7,991 bases of DNA from positions 1 through 7,991 of the forward strand of contig WLOZ01000069.1 in NCBI GenBank assembly GCA_009699025.1, given 5' to 3'. The notes under the pieces are model-generated. The model saw only the letters and a program-made list of their open reading frames with translations, did not search any database and was not told the DNA's origin. Positions 1-6,181 of the stretch are shown here, in pieces. How positions within the stretch are numbered: the stretch's first letter is position 1; every line of letters begins with the position of its first letter. The DNA is from Actinomycetota bacterium (lineage in GTDB: Bacteria; Actinomycetota; Actinomycetes; S36-B12; CAIYMF01). Made by a program: the position numbers and the translations under genes.

Positions 1-221
1 ACTTCGCTCAGCCAAGCCCGTTCCGGGGAGAGTTTCGCAAGAGTGATCAACTGCTTGGATAAGTCGCCAGTCTTCGGGAACGGCAACCCAGCCTTGTGCG
101 CTTCCTCGCGAGCATGGATCACGTCGTTGTACACGACCCGCGCGCACCCGAACGTCCTGTTGAGCGCCGCCTCCTGATCGGGACGCGTGAGGTACGCCCG
201 ATACCGGAACCGCTTCAACAT
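1..221 (-). CDS. tnpB: TnpB-type RNA-guided nuclease of an IS200/IS605 (IS1341-like) element, N-terminal part, cut by window edge
   Basis: Only the first 73 codons are visible, and the gene continues beyond base 1. The protein begins MLKRFRYRAYLTRPDQEAAL and goes on with TFGCARVVYNDVIHAREEA and then an LSKQLITLAKLSPERAWLSEV-like segment. This is the characteristic N-terminal helix-turn-helix region of TnpB/OrfB proteins (family PF12323): the basic start, the Q-x-x-x-L-x-x-x-F-G-C-x-R-x-x-Y-N pattern, and the K-T/L-S-K-x-L-I-T-L-x-K block. TnpB is known as an RNA-guided DNA nuclease of IS200/IS605 elements and an ancestor of Cas12. The RuvC and zinc-ribbon domains would lie outside the window, so intactness cannot be judged. 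The ATG at 221 is chosen because it gives the usual MLKRFRYR start. No good ribosome binding site precedes it. A -10-like GATACT on the minus strand (228-233) six bases upstream could mean a leaderless message. No tnpA is visible. Confidence 0.88.
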   Translation of the reverse strand, partial: MLKRFRYRAYLTRPDQEAALNRTFGCARVVYNDVIHAREEAHKAGLPFPKTGDLSKQLITLAKLSPERAWLSE

Positions 222-254
222 GGCTCGAGTATCGGCCAAGGGTCTGACAAAAGG

Positions 255-280
255 TTCACCACGGCGCGGCGCTTCACCAC
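255..280. repeat. Direct repeat TTCACCAC x2, 18-bp period
   Basis: TTCACCAC occurs at 255-262 and again at 273-280, separated by the ten bases GGCGCGGCGC. The second copy abuts the first arm of the 280-295 hairpin, sharing its last base. On the tnpB strand the repeat reads GTGGTGAA. It may be an element-end binding site or a regulatory repeat for tnpB. The function is not known. Confidence 0.55.
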
Positions 281-295
281 CGGGCTGAAGCCCGG
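280..295. repeat. Perfect hairpin CCGGGC-TGAA-GCCCGG
   Basis: The sequence reads CCGGGCTGAAGCCCGG: a six-base-pair GC-only stem with a four-base loop (TGAA on the plus strand, TTCA on the minus strand). Read in the tnpB direction it is CCGGGCTTCAGCCCGG, which resembles the short subterminal hairpins recognised at IS200/IS605 element ends. It lies 58 bases upstream of the tnpB start. No T-run follows on either strand, so a rho-independent terminator is unlikely. Confidence 0.7.
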
Positions 296-337
296 CGCAC
301 TACGCCGCAGATCGGTAGCAGGTCGGCCCAGGTAGAC

Positions 338-355
338 CCCGACTAGGGCGTCGGG
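338..355. repeat. Inverted repeat CCCGAC-N6-GTCGGG
   Basis: Six-base arms CCCGAC (338-343) and GTCGGG (350-355) flank TAGGGC. The repeat ends exactly where the proposed marR -35 box begins. It could be a second element-end hairpin, a regulator site upstream of the promoter, or chance in GC-rich DNA. It has no T-run and so is not a classical terminator. Confidence 0.4.
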
Positions 356-384
356 TTGCCTCACCGGTGATCGTTAGTTATGCT
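356..384 (+). promoter_or_regulatory. Sigma-70-type promoter for the marR operon, probably giving a leaderless mRNA
   Basis: A -35-like TTGCCT (356-361) and a -10-like TATGCT (379-384) are separated by 17 bases, the ideal spacing. Transcription from this promoter would start about seven bases after the -10 box, at or next to the A of the ATG at 392. There is no Shine-Dalgarno sequence before that ATG, so a leaderless message, common in Actinobacteria, is the simplest reading. This is inferred from sequence alone. Confidence 0.6.
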
Positions 385-391
385 AAGTAAC
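373..391. promoter_or_regulatory. Imperfect palindrome over the -10 box, likely MarR operator
   Basis: GTTAGTTA-TGC-TAAGTAAC is a 19-bp near-palindrome in which seven of nine base pairs match. It is AT-rich compared with its surroundings. It covers the -10 box and ends at the base before the marR ATG at 392. MarR-family dimers typically bind palindromes of this size overlapping their own promoters, so autorepression of the downstream operon is the obvious inference. Confidence 0.6.
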
Positions 392-823
392 ATGACAACG
401 ACCGGGCAGCCCACCGAACTGTCAAGCGACCTGCGTATCAGCGTCACTCGGCTGGCTCGTCGACTGCGCACAGAGCGGGCCGACCACGGCCTCACTCTCG
501 GTCAGGTGTCGATGCTGGCCACCCTCGATCGCCACGGTCCACTCACCGCCGGCGAGTTGGCGCTGCACGAAGGAATCCGACCCCCGTCGGCAACCCGCAC
601 GCTCGCCAGCCTTGACGAGTTGGCCCTGATCACGCGCGGATCGTCCGATACCGATCGTCGTCGGTCAGTAATTTCCATTACCGACGCGGCGCGCGAAATG
701 TTGGTTAAGGATCGCCGTCGCCGTGATGCGTTGCTGGCAGATCTGCTTGACGAGCTGTCGCCCGACGAGCGACGAATTCTCGCCCAGGCGTCACCGATTC
801 TTGACCGGCTGGCCGGCGCATGA
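392..823 (+). CDS. MarR-family transcriptional regulator
   Basis: A 143-residue protein of normal MarR length. The winged helix-turn-helix spans about residues 37-97: LTAGELALHEGIRPPSATRT holds helices 2 and 3, with the recognition helix near residues 63-76. The wing is the family-typical D-T-D-R-R-R-S-V-I-S-I-T at 86-97. The helices at both ends (about 11-30 and 100-142) would form the dimer interface. The start at 392 is preferred over the in-frame ATG at 380, because the latter overlaps the predicted -10 box and operator. The 380 start would add only four residues. The stop overlaps the MFS start as ATGA. Known relatives repress their own operon and release DNA on binding small lipophilic or phenolic ligands. 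Here the targets are probably the MFS exporter and the copper genes behind it. The ligand cannot be told from the sequence. Confidence 0.88.
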   Translation: MTTTGQPTELSSDLRISVTRLARRLRTERADHGLTLGQVSMLATLDRHGPLTAGELALHEGIRPPSATRTLASLDELALITRGSSDTDRRRSVISITDAAREMLVKDRRRRDALLADLLDELSPDERRILAQASPILDRLAGA

Positions 824-2133
824 GTCCCACCTTCTCCGCGCTCAGCGTGCGCAACTACCGCCTGTTCTTCACCGGCATGCTGGCGAGCAACACCGGAACC
901 TGGATGCAGCGCGTTGCCCAAGACTGGCTGGTGCTGACGCTCACCGGCGGATCGGGGGCTGCCCTCGGTGTCACCATGGGCCTGCAGTTTGCGCCCTACC
1001 TACTGTTCAGCCTGTGGGGCGGCAAGCTCGCCGACCGAATGCGCCGACGCTCACTGCTGATCGTGACGCAGGGAGCCATGGGTCTGCTCGCCCTCGTCTT
1101 GGCCACGCTGACACTCACCGGCGACATCACCATCACGCTGCTGTACGCGCTTTCGCTGGTGCTCGGCATCATCTCAGCGCTCGACGCGCCCGCGCGTCAG
1201 GCCTTCGTGGCTGAGCTGGTCGGACGTGATCGCCTCACCAACGCTGTGGCCCTCAATAGTGCGTCGTTCAACCTCGGGAGAATCGGTGGCCCGGCCATCG
1301 CCGGAGTACTCATCGCACTGATCGGCACCGGCTGGGTCTTTCTCCTCAACGGCATCTCCTTTGGCGCGGCCATCGTGGCCCTGTCACTGATCAGAATGGC
1401 CGACCTAGCAACGCCTGCCACGCTCGGCAAGAAGGGTGAGGTGAAACTTCGCGACGGAATCTCCTACCTGCGCGGCCGAGCTGACCTCATGCTCGTGCTG
1501 GTGGTGGTGGCAGCGGTCGGAACCTTTGGCTTCAACTTTGCGCTCACCCTGGCGCTGATGGCGCGCGAACAGTTCGGGGGAACAGCGGCCGACCTCGGCC
1601 TGCTGTCGACGTCGATGGCCGTCGGCTCACTCGCAGGCTCGCTGCTGGCCGCCCGCAGAGGCGCGCCGCCGCTGGCACTGGTTGCCAGCGCCGCCATCGG
1701 CTTTTCCATCCTCGAGATGGGAGCGGCCCTGATGCCCAGCGTGGTCACCCTCGCCCTGTGGATGCCCCTGGTGGGATTTGCCGCGCTCACCTTTAGCACT
1801 GCGGCGCAGGGTTACGTGCAGTTGCACTGCGCCCCCGAGATGCGCGGGCGGGTGATGGGCGCGTACCTGCTGCTCTTCTTCGGAGGTACGCCCTTTGGCG
1901 CACCGCTGCTCGGGTGGGTTGCCGACACCGCGGGTCCGCGCTGGACCCTGGGCCTTGGTGGTCTGACGGTGCTGGTGGTGGTGGCCATCTCAGCCCTGGT
2001 CATGCGGGCTCGTGCCGGTGAGGCCGGCCGGGTCGCCGACGCCTCGCACCGCCGTCAGGAGGCAGCCGGGGCTGCCGCGGCCACACGCGCGCTCGATGAG
2101 CGCGCCGAGAGCAGCGTACGCTCGAAGGCATGA
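820..2133 (+). CDS. MFS transporter, MFS_3/DHA3-type exporter
   Basis: A 437-residue polytopic membrane protein, starting with an ATG that overlaps the marR stop by four bases. The start SALSVRNYRLFFTGMLASNTGTWMQRVAQDWLV is typical of the MFS_3 group (PF05977, EntS/macrolide-efflux-like). The loop after TM2 carries motif A, G-G-K-L-A-D-R-M-R-R-R (67-77). The conserved L-D-A-P-A-R-Q-A-F-V-A-E-L-V block sits at 121-134, followed by N-A-V-A-L-N-S-A-S-F-N-L-G-R-I-G-G-P-A at 141-159. Hydrophobic segments are consistent with about 10-12 transmembrane helices, with a central basic loop around 192-222. After the last helix (about 378-396) there is a 40-residue charged, Ala-rich cytoplasmic tail. Such proteins are proton-driven exporters of drugs, siderophores or metabolites. 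The substrate is unknown. Coupling to a MarR gene suggests induced efflux, and the copC overlap (ATGA at 2130) makes a metal-related role possible but unproven. Confidence 0.88.
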   Translation: MSPTFSALSVRNYRLFFTGMLASNTGTWMQRVAQDWLVLTLTGGSGAALGVTMGLQFAPYLLFSLWGGKLADRMRRRSLLIVTQGAMGLLALVLATLTLTGDITITLLYALSLVLGIISALDAPARQAFVAELVGRDRLTNAVALNSASFNLGRIGGPAIAGVLIALIGTGWVFLLNGISFGAAIVALSLIRMADLATPATLGKKGEVKLRDGISYLRGRADLMLVLVVVAAVGTFGFNFALTLALMAREQFGGTAADLGLLSTSMAVGSLAGSLLAARRGAPPLALVASAAIGFSILEMGAALMPSVVTLALWMPLVGFAALTFSTAAQGYVQLHCAPEMRGRVMGAYLLLFFGGTPFGAPLLGWVADTAGPRWTLGLGGLTVLVVVAISALVMRARAGEAGRVADASHRRQEAAGAAAATRALDERAESSVRSKA

Positions 2134-2663
2134 TTCGCCGCTCGGTTGCTGTTCTCGCACTGCTCGTCGGTGTGATGGCCAGCACCACCACCGCAGCCTC
2201 GGCACATACCGAGTTGCTGCAGTCGAATCCAGTGGCTGGGTCGACCCTCAGCTCAGCTCCATCAGTCATCACCCTCACCTTCAACGAGCCCATCCTCAGC
2301 CAGGGCGCCTCCCTCGTGGTGAAGTCGGCCGACGGCACCGCGGTGAATCTCGGGGCCACAAGCGTGACCGACGCCGTGGTCAGCGCACCATGGCCGCAGG
2401 CCGAGGGTGACGGGCTTTACACGGTCGCGTGGCGCGCCGTGGCCGACGACGGCCATCCCGTGACGGGAACCTTCACCTTCACCATCGCGGCAGGGTCGGC
2501 ATCATCGACGTCGGCACCGACTCCCACGTCAGCGACGCCCACCGAAGCCCCAGCAGTTGCCACCGGCACCAACGGAATGCCCACACTCATCGGCGCGGTG
2601 GTGGTGGTCGCCCTCGTGGGAACCGCGATTGCATTCGCCATGCGGCGGCGGAGCACGTCGTGA
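2130..2663 (+). CDS. copC: CopC-domain copper-binding protein, secreted and membrane-anchored
   Basis: A 177-residue protein. An N-terminal signal peptide (basic M-I-R-R, hydrophobic core to about residue 18) ends in A-S-A before His26. The mature protein begins H-T-E-L-L-Q-S-N-P-V-A-G-S-T-L, the CopC/YobA family hallmark. The CopC beta-sandwich spans about 26-120 and ends D-D-G-H-P-V-T-G-T-F-T-F-T (106-118). The N-terminal His26 together with Asp107 and His109 matches the known Cu(II) site of the family. The visible domain has no Met-rich Cu(I) site, so it looks like a Cu(II)-only type. A Ser/Thr/Pro linker (121-146) leads to a single C-terminal transmembrane helix (about 151-171) and a basic tail, so the domain should sit outside the cell tethered to the membrane. 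It overlaps the MFS stop (ATGA) and the copD-ctaG start (GTGA). It is likely to hand copper to the CopD part of the next protein. Confidence 0.9.
   Translation: MIRRSVAVLALLVGVMASTTTAASAHTELLQSNPVAGSTLSSAPSVITLTFNEPILSQGASLVVKSADGTAVNLGATSVTDAVVSAPWPQAEGDGLYTVAWRAVADDGHPVTGTFTFTIAAGSASSTSAPTPTSATPTEAPAVATGTNGMPTLIGAVVVVALVGTAIAFAMRRRSTS
2650..2653 (+). promoter_or_regulatory. Ribosome binding site GGAG supporting the GTG start at 2660
   Basis: GGAG lies six bases before the GTG at 2660 inside the end of copC. It supports this GTG, rather than the far-upstream in-frame ATG at 2429, as the start of the CopD-CtaG protein. Confidence 0.6.
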
Positions 2664-4660
2664 AAGGCTCGCGCCCGTGGGTGTCCCCCGCCGTCATCGT
2701 CGGGGCGTCCCTCGCGGCGCTGCTCGTCGGTCTTGCTCTCGGCGGCGGCGGCTGGACTCCCGCCCCCGACGGGCTTCCCGACGCCGGGCCGCTGGTGGGC
2801 TGGGGCCTGCCCATCGCCCGCCTCGCTGAGCTGCTGCTCGGAATTCTCACGGTGTCTGCCCTGCTGTACGCCGCAATGCTCGGACCCACCGGACGCGGCG
2901 GGGTGGTGTCGGCCGCAGGCCGCGCGGCGCTCGTGCGGGCGGCGTGGGCGGCCTTCGCATGGGCTGGTGTGTGCGTGCTTACGGCAGTACTCACGCTGTC
3001 GTCTGTGCTCGCCATCTCGATCTCCGAAGCGCTGTCACCCTCGGTGTTTCTCACCTACGCCTGGGATCTCTCACCGAGCCACTCGCTGCTGCTCACGGCA
3101 ATCGTGGCGCTGCTCGTCGGGGTTGGGTGCGTGTTCACCACCAGTGTCATCGCGTCGTTCATCTGGCTGGTTATCTCTCTCATCGGCGTGGGGTTTCCGG
3201 CACTGAGCGGCCACGCGGCCGGACTCGGCGACCATGCAGTGGCGATCACCAGCGGCATCATTCATCAGGTGGCCGCCACCCTGTGGTGCGCGGGCGTGGT
3301 GGCACTGCTCGGTGCTGCGTGGAGGCGCGAGTCAGATCTGGCCACGATGGCGAAGAGGTTCGGAACACTTGCCACCTGGCTGGTCGGGGTGCTCGTGCTG
3401 TCAGGAGCGCTCAACGCCGCGACCCGCCTGAGCTCGCCGGGCCAACTGCTCACCACGTCGTACGGCCTGATCCTGCTCGCGAAGGTCGCGGTTCTCGTTC
3501 TGCTGCTGGTGCTCGCGCAGCGCCTCCGCGGGCGACTTCTGCCCAGTCTGGCGAGCGGTGCGGCCGCGGCATTCAGGAAGCTGCTGCTGCTCGAGGTAGG
3601 CCTGCTCGCCGTTGCCCTCGGACTCGCGGTGTCACTCGCCAGCACCCCCACCCCTCGGGCAGTGACTGCCGTGCTGTCTTCCGGCGAGGAGTTGATCGGC
3701 TACCCCTACCCACCGGCTCCCACGTTCACGTCGGTTCTCTTCGGCTGGCACCCCGACGCCTTCTTCCTCATCGCCGGGTTGCTCGCCGGCGGCCTCTACC
3801 TGGCGGCCGCCCTACGACTGCATGCCCGAGGTGACCGCTGGCCCCTGGGTCGAACGGTGTCGTGGCTACTCGGCGTCGCTGTACTCATCTGGGCAACGAA
3901 CGCTGGCGTGGCCGAGTACTCGCCGGTGTCGTTCAGCCTGCACATGGCGCAGCACATGACGCTCGCCATGCTGGCCCCGATTCTGCTCGTCCTCGGCGGA
4001 CCTTTCACCCTCGCGCTGCGCGCGCTTCCGCCCTCGAAGGACGGGAGGTTCGGTGCACGCGAGCTCATCGTGTGGGCACTGCACTCACCCCTTGCCAAGG
4101 TGTTCACCAACCCGTTGGTCGTGCTGGCCATCTACACCGTCGGGCTGTACGGCATGTACTACACGTCGCTCTTCGCCACGCTGATGAGCACCCACCTCGG
4201 TCACGTGGTGATGAGCGGACACTTCCTTCTGGCCGGATACCTCTTCTACTGGGTCATTATCGGCATCGACCCCCTGCCGCGCCCCCTTCCGCACTGGGCC
4301 AAGCTCATATTGCTGCTGGTGTCGATGGTGGTGCACAGCTTCTTCGCGCTGCCCATCATGAGCGCAAGCGGGCCCATGGCCAGTGACTGGTTCGCCCGGG
4401 TGCAGCCCCCCTGGGTCACCGACCTGCTCGCCGACACCCACGTGGCCGGCGGCATCGCGTGGGGGTTCGGCGAAATCCCGGCGCTCATAGTGCTGGTGGC
4501 ACTCAGCGTGCAGTGGGCCAAGGACGACACCAAGATCGCCCGCCGACGAGACCGTCAGGTCGACCGCGACGGCGACCACGAACTCGAGGCCTATAACGCG
4601 CGGCTGGCGGCCCTCGCTGCGGCTGACGAGGCTCAGGCTGCTCGCGAGCGCGGACGCTAA
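2660..4660 (+). CDS. Fused CopD copper-transport / CtaG cytochrome c oxidase assembly membrane protein
   Basis: A 666-residue polytopic protein with about 15-16 hydrophobic helices. It starts at GTG 2660, which overlaps the copC stop as GTGA. The first half (to about residue 330) is CopD-like (PF05425): S-G-H-A-A-G-L-G-D-H (183-192), I-I-H-Q-V-A-A-T-L-W-C-A-G (200-212) and T-S-Y-G-L-I-L-L-A-K (266-275), with His141, His185, His192 and His202 as candidate copper ligands. The second half (about 360-620) is a CtaG domain (caa3-type assembly factor, PF09678): S-L-H-M-A-Q-H-M-T-L-A-M-L-A-P (426-440), G-G-P-F-T-L-A-L-R-A-L-P-P (446-458), T-H-L-G-H-V-V-M-S-G-H-F (511-522) and a late S-M-V-V-H-S-F-F (555-562). 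CopD is thought to move copper inward, and CtaG is needed for loading copper into cytochrome c oxidase. Fusion of the two is common in Actinobacteria and suggests direct hand-over. The charged C-terminal tail (620-666) is cytoplasmic. The in-frame ATG at 2429 was rejected because it would encode a His/Arg-rich shadow of copC. Confidence 0.88.
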   Translation: MKGSRPWVSPAVIVGASLAALLVGLALGGGGWTPAPDGLPDAGPLVGWGLPIARLAELLLGILTVSALLYAAMLGPTGRGGVVSAAGRAALVRAAWAAFAWAGVCVLTAVLTLSSVLAISISEALSPSVFLTYAWDLSPSHSLLLTAIVALLVGVGCVFTTSVIASFIWLVISLIGVGFPALSGHAAGLGDHAVAITSGIIHQVAATLWCAGVVALLGAAWRRESDLATMAKRFGTLATWLVGVLVLSGALNAATRLSSPGQLLTTSYGLILLAKVAVLVLLLVLAQRLRGRLLPSLASGAAAAFRKLLLLEVGLLAVALGLAVSLASTPTPRAVTAVLSSGEELIGYPYPPAPTFTSVLFGWHPDAFFLIAGLLAGGLYLAAALRLHARGDRWPLGRTVSWLLGVAVLIWATNAGVAEYSPVSFSLHMAQHMTLAMLAPILLVLGGPFTLALRALPPSKDGRFGARELIVWALHSPLAKVFTNPLVVLAIYTVGLYGMYYTSLFATLMSTHLGHVVMSGHFLLAGYLFYWVIIGIDPLPRPLPHWAKLILLLVSMVVHSFFALPIMSASGPMASDWFARVQPPWVTDLLADTHVAGGIAWGFGEIPALIVLVALSVQWAKDDTKIARRRDRQVDRDGDHELEAYNARLAALAAADEAQAARERGR

Positions 4661-4663
4661 CTC

Positions 4664-6181
4664 TCAGCCTGGCGACTCTGGCCCACGACCTCGCGCGCTC
4701 AGGTCGTCGCGCATCACCTTGCCCATCGCGTTGCGAGGGAGTTCGTCAACGATGGTCCAACTGCGTGGCCTCTTATAGGGCGCGAGCTCACTCTCGGCGA
4801 GCGCCTTCCACGCCGCGATAGTCGCGTCGTCGCCGAGGGCCGCGGGGCCCATCACCACGAACGCCACGACACTCTCTCCCCACACGTCATCGGGAATGCC
4901 CACTACGGCGACGTCGACGATGCGCGGGTCGGCACGCAGCACGTCTTCGACCTCGCGGGGGTACACGTTGTACCCGCCCGTGATGATGAGCTCGCTGGAG
5001 CGGCCGATGAGTCGAAGATCGTCGCCGTCCCACTGGCCGATGTCGCCGGTGCGAAACCAGCCGTCGTCGGTGAAGCCGTCTTGCAGCAGCGGCTCGTCGG
5101 CCCTACTCGTGATGTAGCCCCCGAACACGCTCTCACCGCGTACCTCAACCACGCCGTCGTCGGCCACTCGCACAGACATGCCGGGCAGCGGCCGGCCCAC
5201 GGTGCCTGCCCTGCGCACGCCGTCGACCGGCGTGCTGGTGAGGATGAGAGTCTCTGTCATTCCGTAGCGCTCGACCGGTGCCATGCCCAGCTGGTCGGCG
5301 AGTCGACTGAACAGCGCGGGCGACAGGGGGGCCGAGCCCGACACCGCCAGCCTGAGCGTGGCCAGCTCACCGAGTCGTCCGCTGTCGGCGAGGCGCATCC
5401 ACATCGTGGGAACACCGAAAACGAGGGTGGCATGATGCTGCCGCACACTGTCGATAAGGCGGTCGGCGTCAAAGCGTGAGTGAATCACGATGGTTGCCCC
5501 CGACGTGAGCGTTCCGGCGAGCGCCACCAGAAGGCCGTGCACATGGAACATCGGCAGCGCCGAGACGAGCACGTCAGAAGGAGTCCAGTTCCAGCACTGC
5601 TGCAGCGCCCGTGTACCCGCCAGAAGATTTGCGTGAGTGAGGGGCGCACCCTTGGGTGCTCCGGTGGTGCCCGAGGTGAAGCAGATGAGCGCCCGCGCCG
5701 ACTCCTCACTGAGGTCGAGTAACTCAGCCACCACTGGGTCGATGGGCGCGAGAAGTGACTCCGCCGCCACGGCCGGTACGAGCCCCTCGAACCTTTCGAG
5801 CGAGTCGCTCAGCGCGAGGCGAGCCCCTGAGAGAGCGCAGATGTGCTCAATCTCGCGCGGTGTCGCCGCCGTGTTGACCGGAACCACCACGGCACCTAGC
5901 CGAAGGAGTGCGATGAAAGACACCGCCGCAACGTCGGACGGTGCGACGGAGAGGATCACCGCGTCGCCCGCTGCAATACCGCGACCAAGTAGGTGTGCAG
6001 CCGCGCGGGCTGTGACGTCGTCGAGTTCACGCCGACGCCAACTCCGGCCCGACGCCTCATCGACGAGGGCCACCCGCTCAGGCCCTGCTGCCCAGAGGGC
6101 ACGCCACACCTGGGTGACTCCCGTGGGGTTCGCAGTGCTCACCCCCACATCCTCGCCCATCCAGTCGTAGGGTCGATACAT
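4664..6181 (-). CDS. AMP-dependent acyl-CoA synthetase/ligase, malonyl-CoA synthetase (MatB/ACSF3)-like
   Basis: A 505-residue adenylate-forming enzyme that should activate a carboxylic acid with ATP and join it to CoA. Core motifs are complete: the P-loop F-T-S-G-T-T-G-A-P-K-G (168-178), L-P-M-F-H-V-H-G-L (209-217), S-G-S-A-P-L (281-286), E-R-Y-G-M-T-E-T (304-311), G-W-F-R-T-G-D-I-G (374-382), G-R-S-S-E-L-I-I-T-G-G-Y-N-V-Y-P-R-E (393-410), and the catalytic Lys488 in N-A-M-G-K-V. The FHVHGL and SGSAPL motifs and the short length fit the malonyl-CoA synthetase-like branch. The substrate is still open, and other short- or medium-chain acids are possible. The start at 6181 is favoured because GGGTGA lies seven bases upstream. 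A Met seven residues later (6160) is an alternative without such a site, and an in-frame ATG at 6289 would run deep into the divergent gene. It ends 3 bp from the convergent copD-ctaG gene. Confidence 0.87.
   Translation of the reverse strand: MYRPYDWMGEDVGVSTANPTGVTQVWRALWAAGPERVALVDEASGRSWRRRELDDVTARAAAHLLGRGIAAGDAVILSVAPSDVAAVSFIALLRLGAVVVPVNTAATPREIEHICALSGARLALSDSLERFEGLVPAVAAESLLAPIDPVVAELLDLSEESARALICFTSGTTGAPKGAPLTHANLLAGTRALQQCWNWTPSDVLVSALPMFHVHGLLVALAGTLTSGATIVIHSRFDADRLIDSVRQHHATLVFGVPTMWMRLADSGRLGELATLRLAVSGSAPLSPALFSRLADQLGMAPVERYGMTETLILTSTPVDGVRRAGTVGRPLPGMSVRVADDGVVEVRGESVFGGYITSRADEPLLQDGFTDDGWFRTGDIGQWDGDDLRLIGRSSELIITGGYNVYPREVEDVLRADPRIVDVAVVGIPDDVWGESVVAFVVMGPAALGDDATIAAWKALAESELAPYKRPRSWTIVDELPRNAMGKVMRDDLSARGRGPESPG

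Larger units (their letters stand above)
222..355. mobile_element. Probable left-end region of the tnpB element (non-coding)
   Basis: This stretch between tnpB and the marR promoter holds no convincing gene. It contains a perfect hairpin at 280-295, an 8-bp direct repeat (255-262 and 273-280) and a second inverted repeat at 338-355. Subterminal hairpins just upstream of tnpB are typical of the left ends of IS200/IS605-group elements, which have no terminal inverted repeats and make no target duplication. The exact element boundary cannot be read from the sequence. It probably lies somewhere between the 280-295 hairpin and the marR promoter starting at 356. This assignment rests on position and hairpin structure only. 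Confidence 0.5.

Noticed and set aside
280..295. The CCGGGC-TGAA-GCCCGG hairpin as a transcription terminator.
   Set aside because: There is no T-run on either strand after the stem, and it lies upstream of tnpB rather than downstream of any visible gene.
96..335. A 79-codon plus-strand reading frame across the left edge.
   Set aside because: It is largely antisense to tnpB and runs on through its hairpin region. Its Arg/Pro-rich composition matches no family.
380..391. Start of marR at ATG 380, adding four residues.
   Set aside because: This ATG overlaps the predicted -10 box and the centre of the palindrome and lacks a ribosome binding site. A message starting near 391 would not contain it. 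It is not fully excluded.
2429..2659. In-frame N-terminal extension of the CopD-CtaG protein from an ATG at 2429 (77 extra residues).
   Set aside because: The extension is His/Arg-rich, overlaps copC in another frame and has no family similarity. GTG 2660 has a GGAG site and the same 4-bp overlap pattern as the rest of the operon.
2944..3834. A 296-codon plus-strand reading frame inside copD-ctaG.
   Set aside because: It is an Arg/His-rich out-of-frame shadow of the strongly supported membrane protein gene, as expected in GC-rich DNA.
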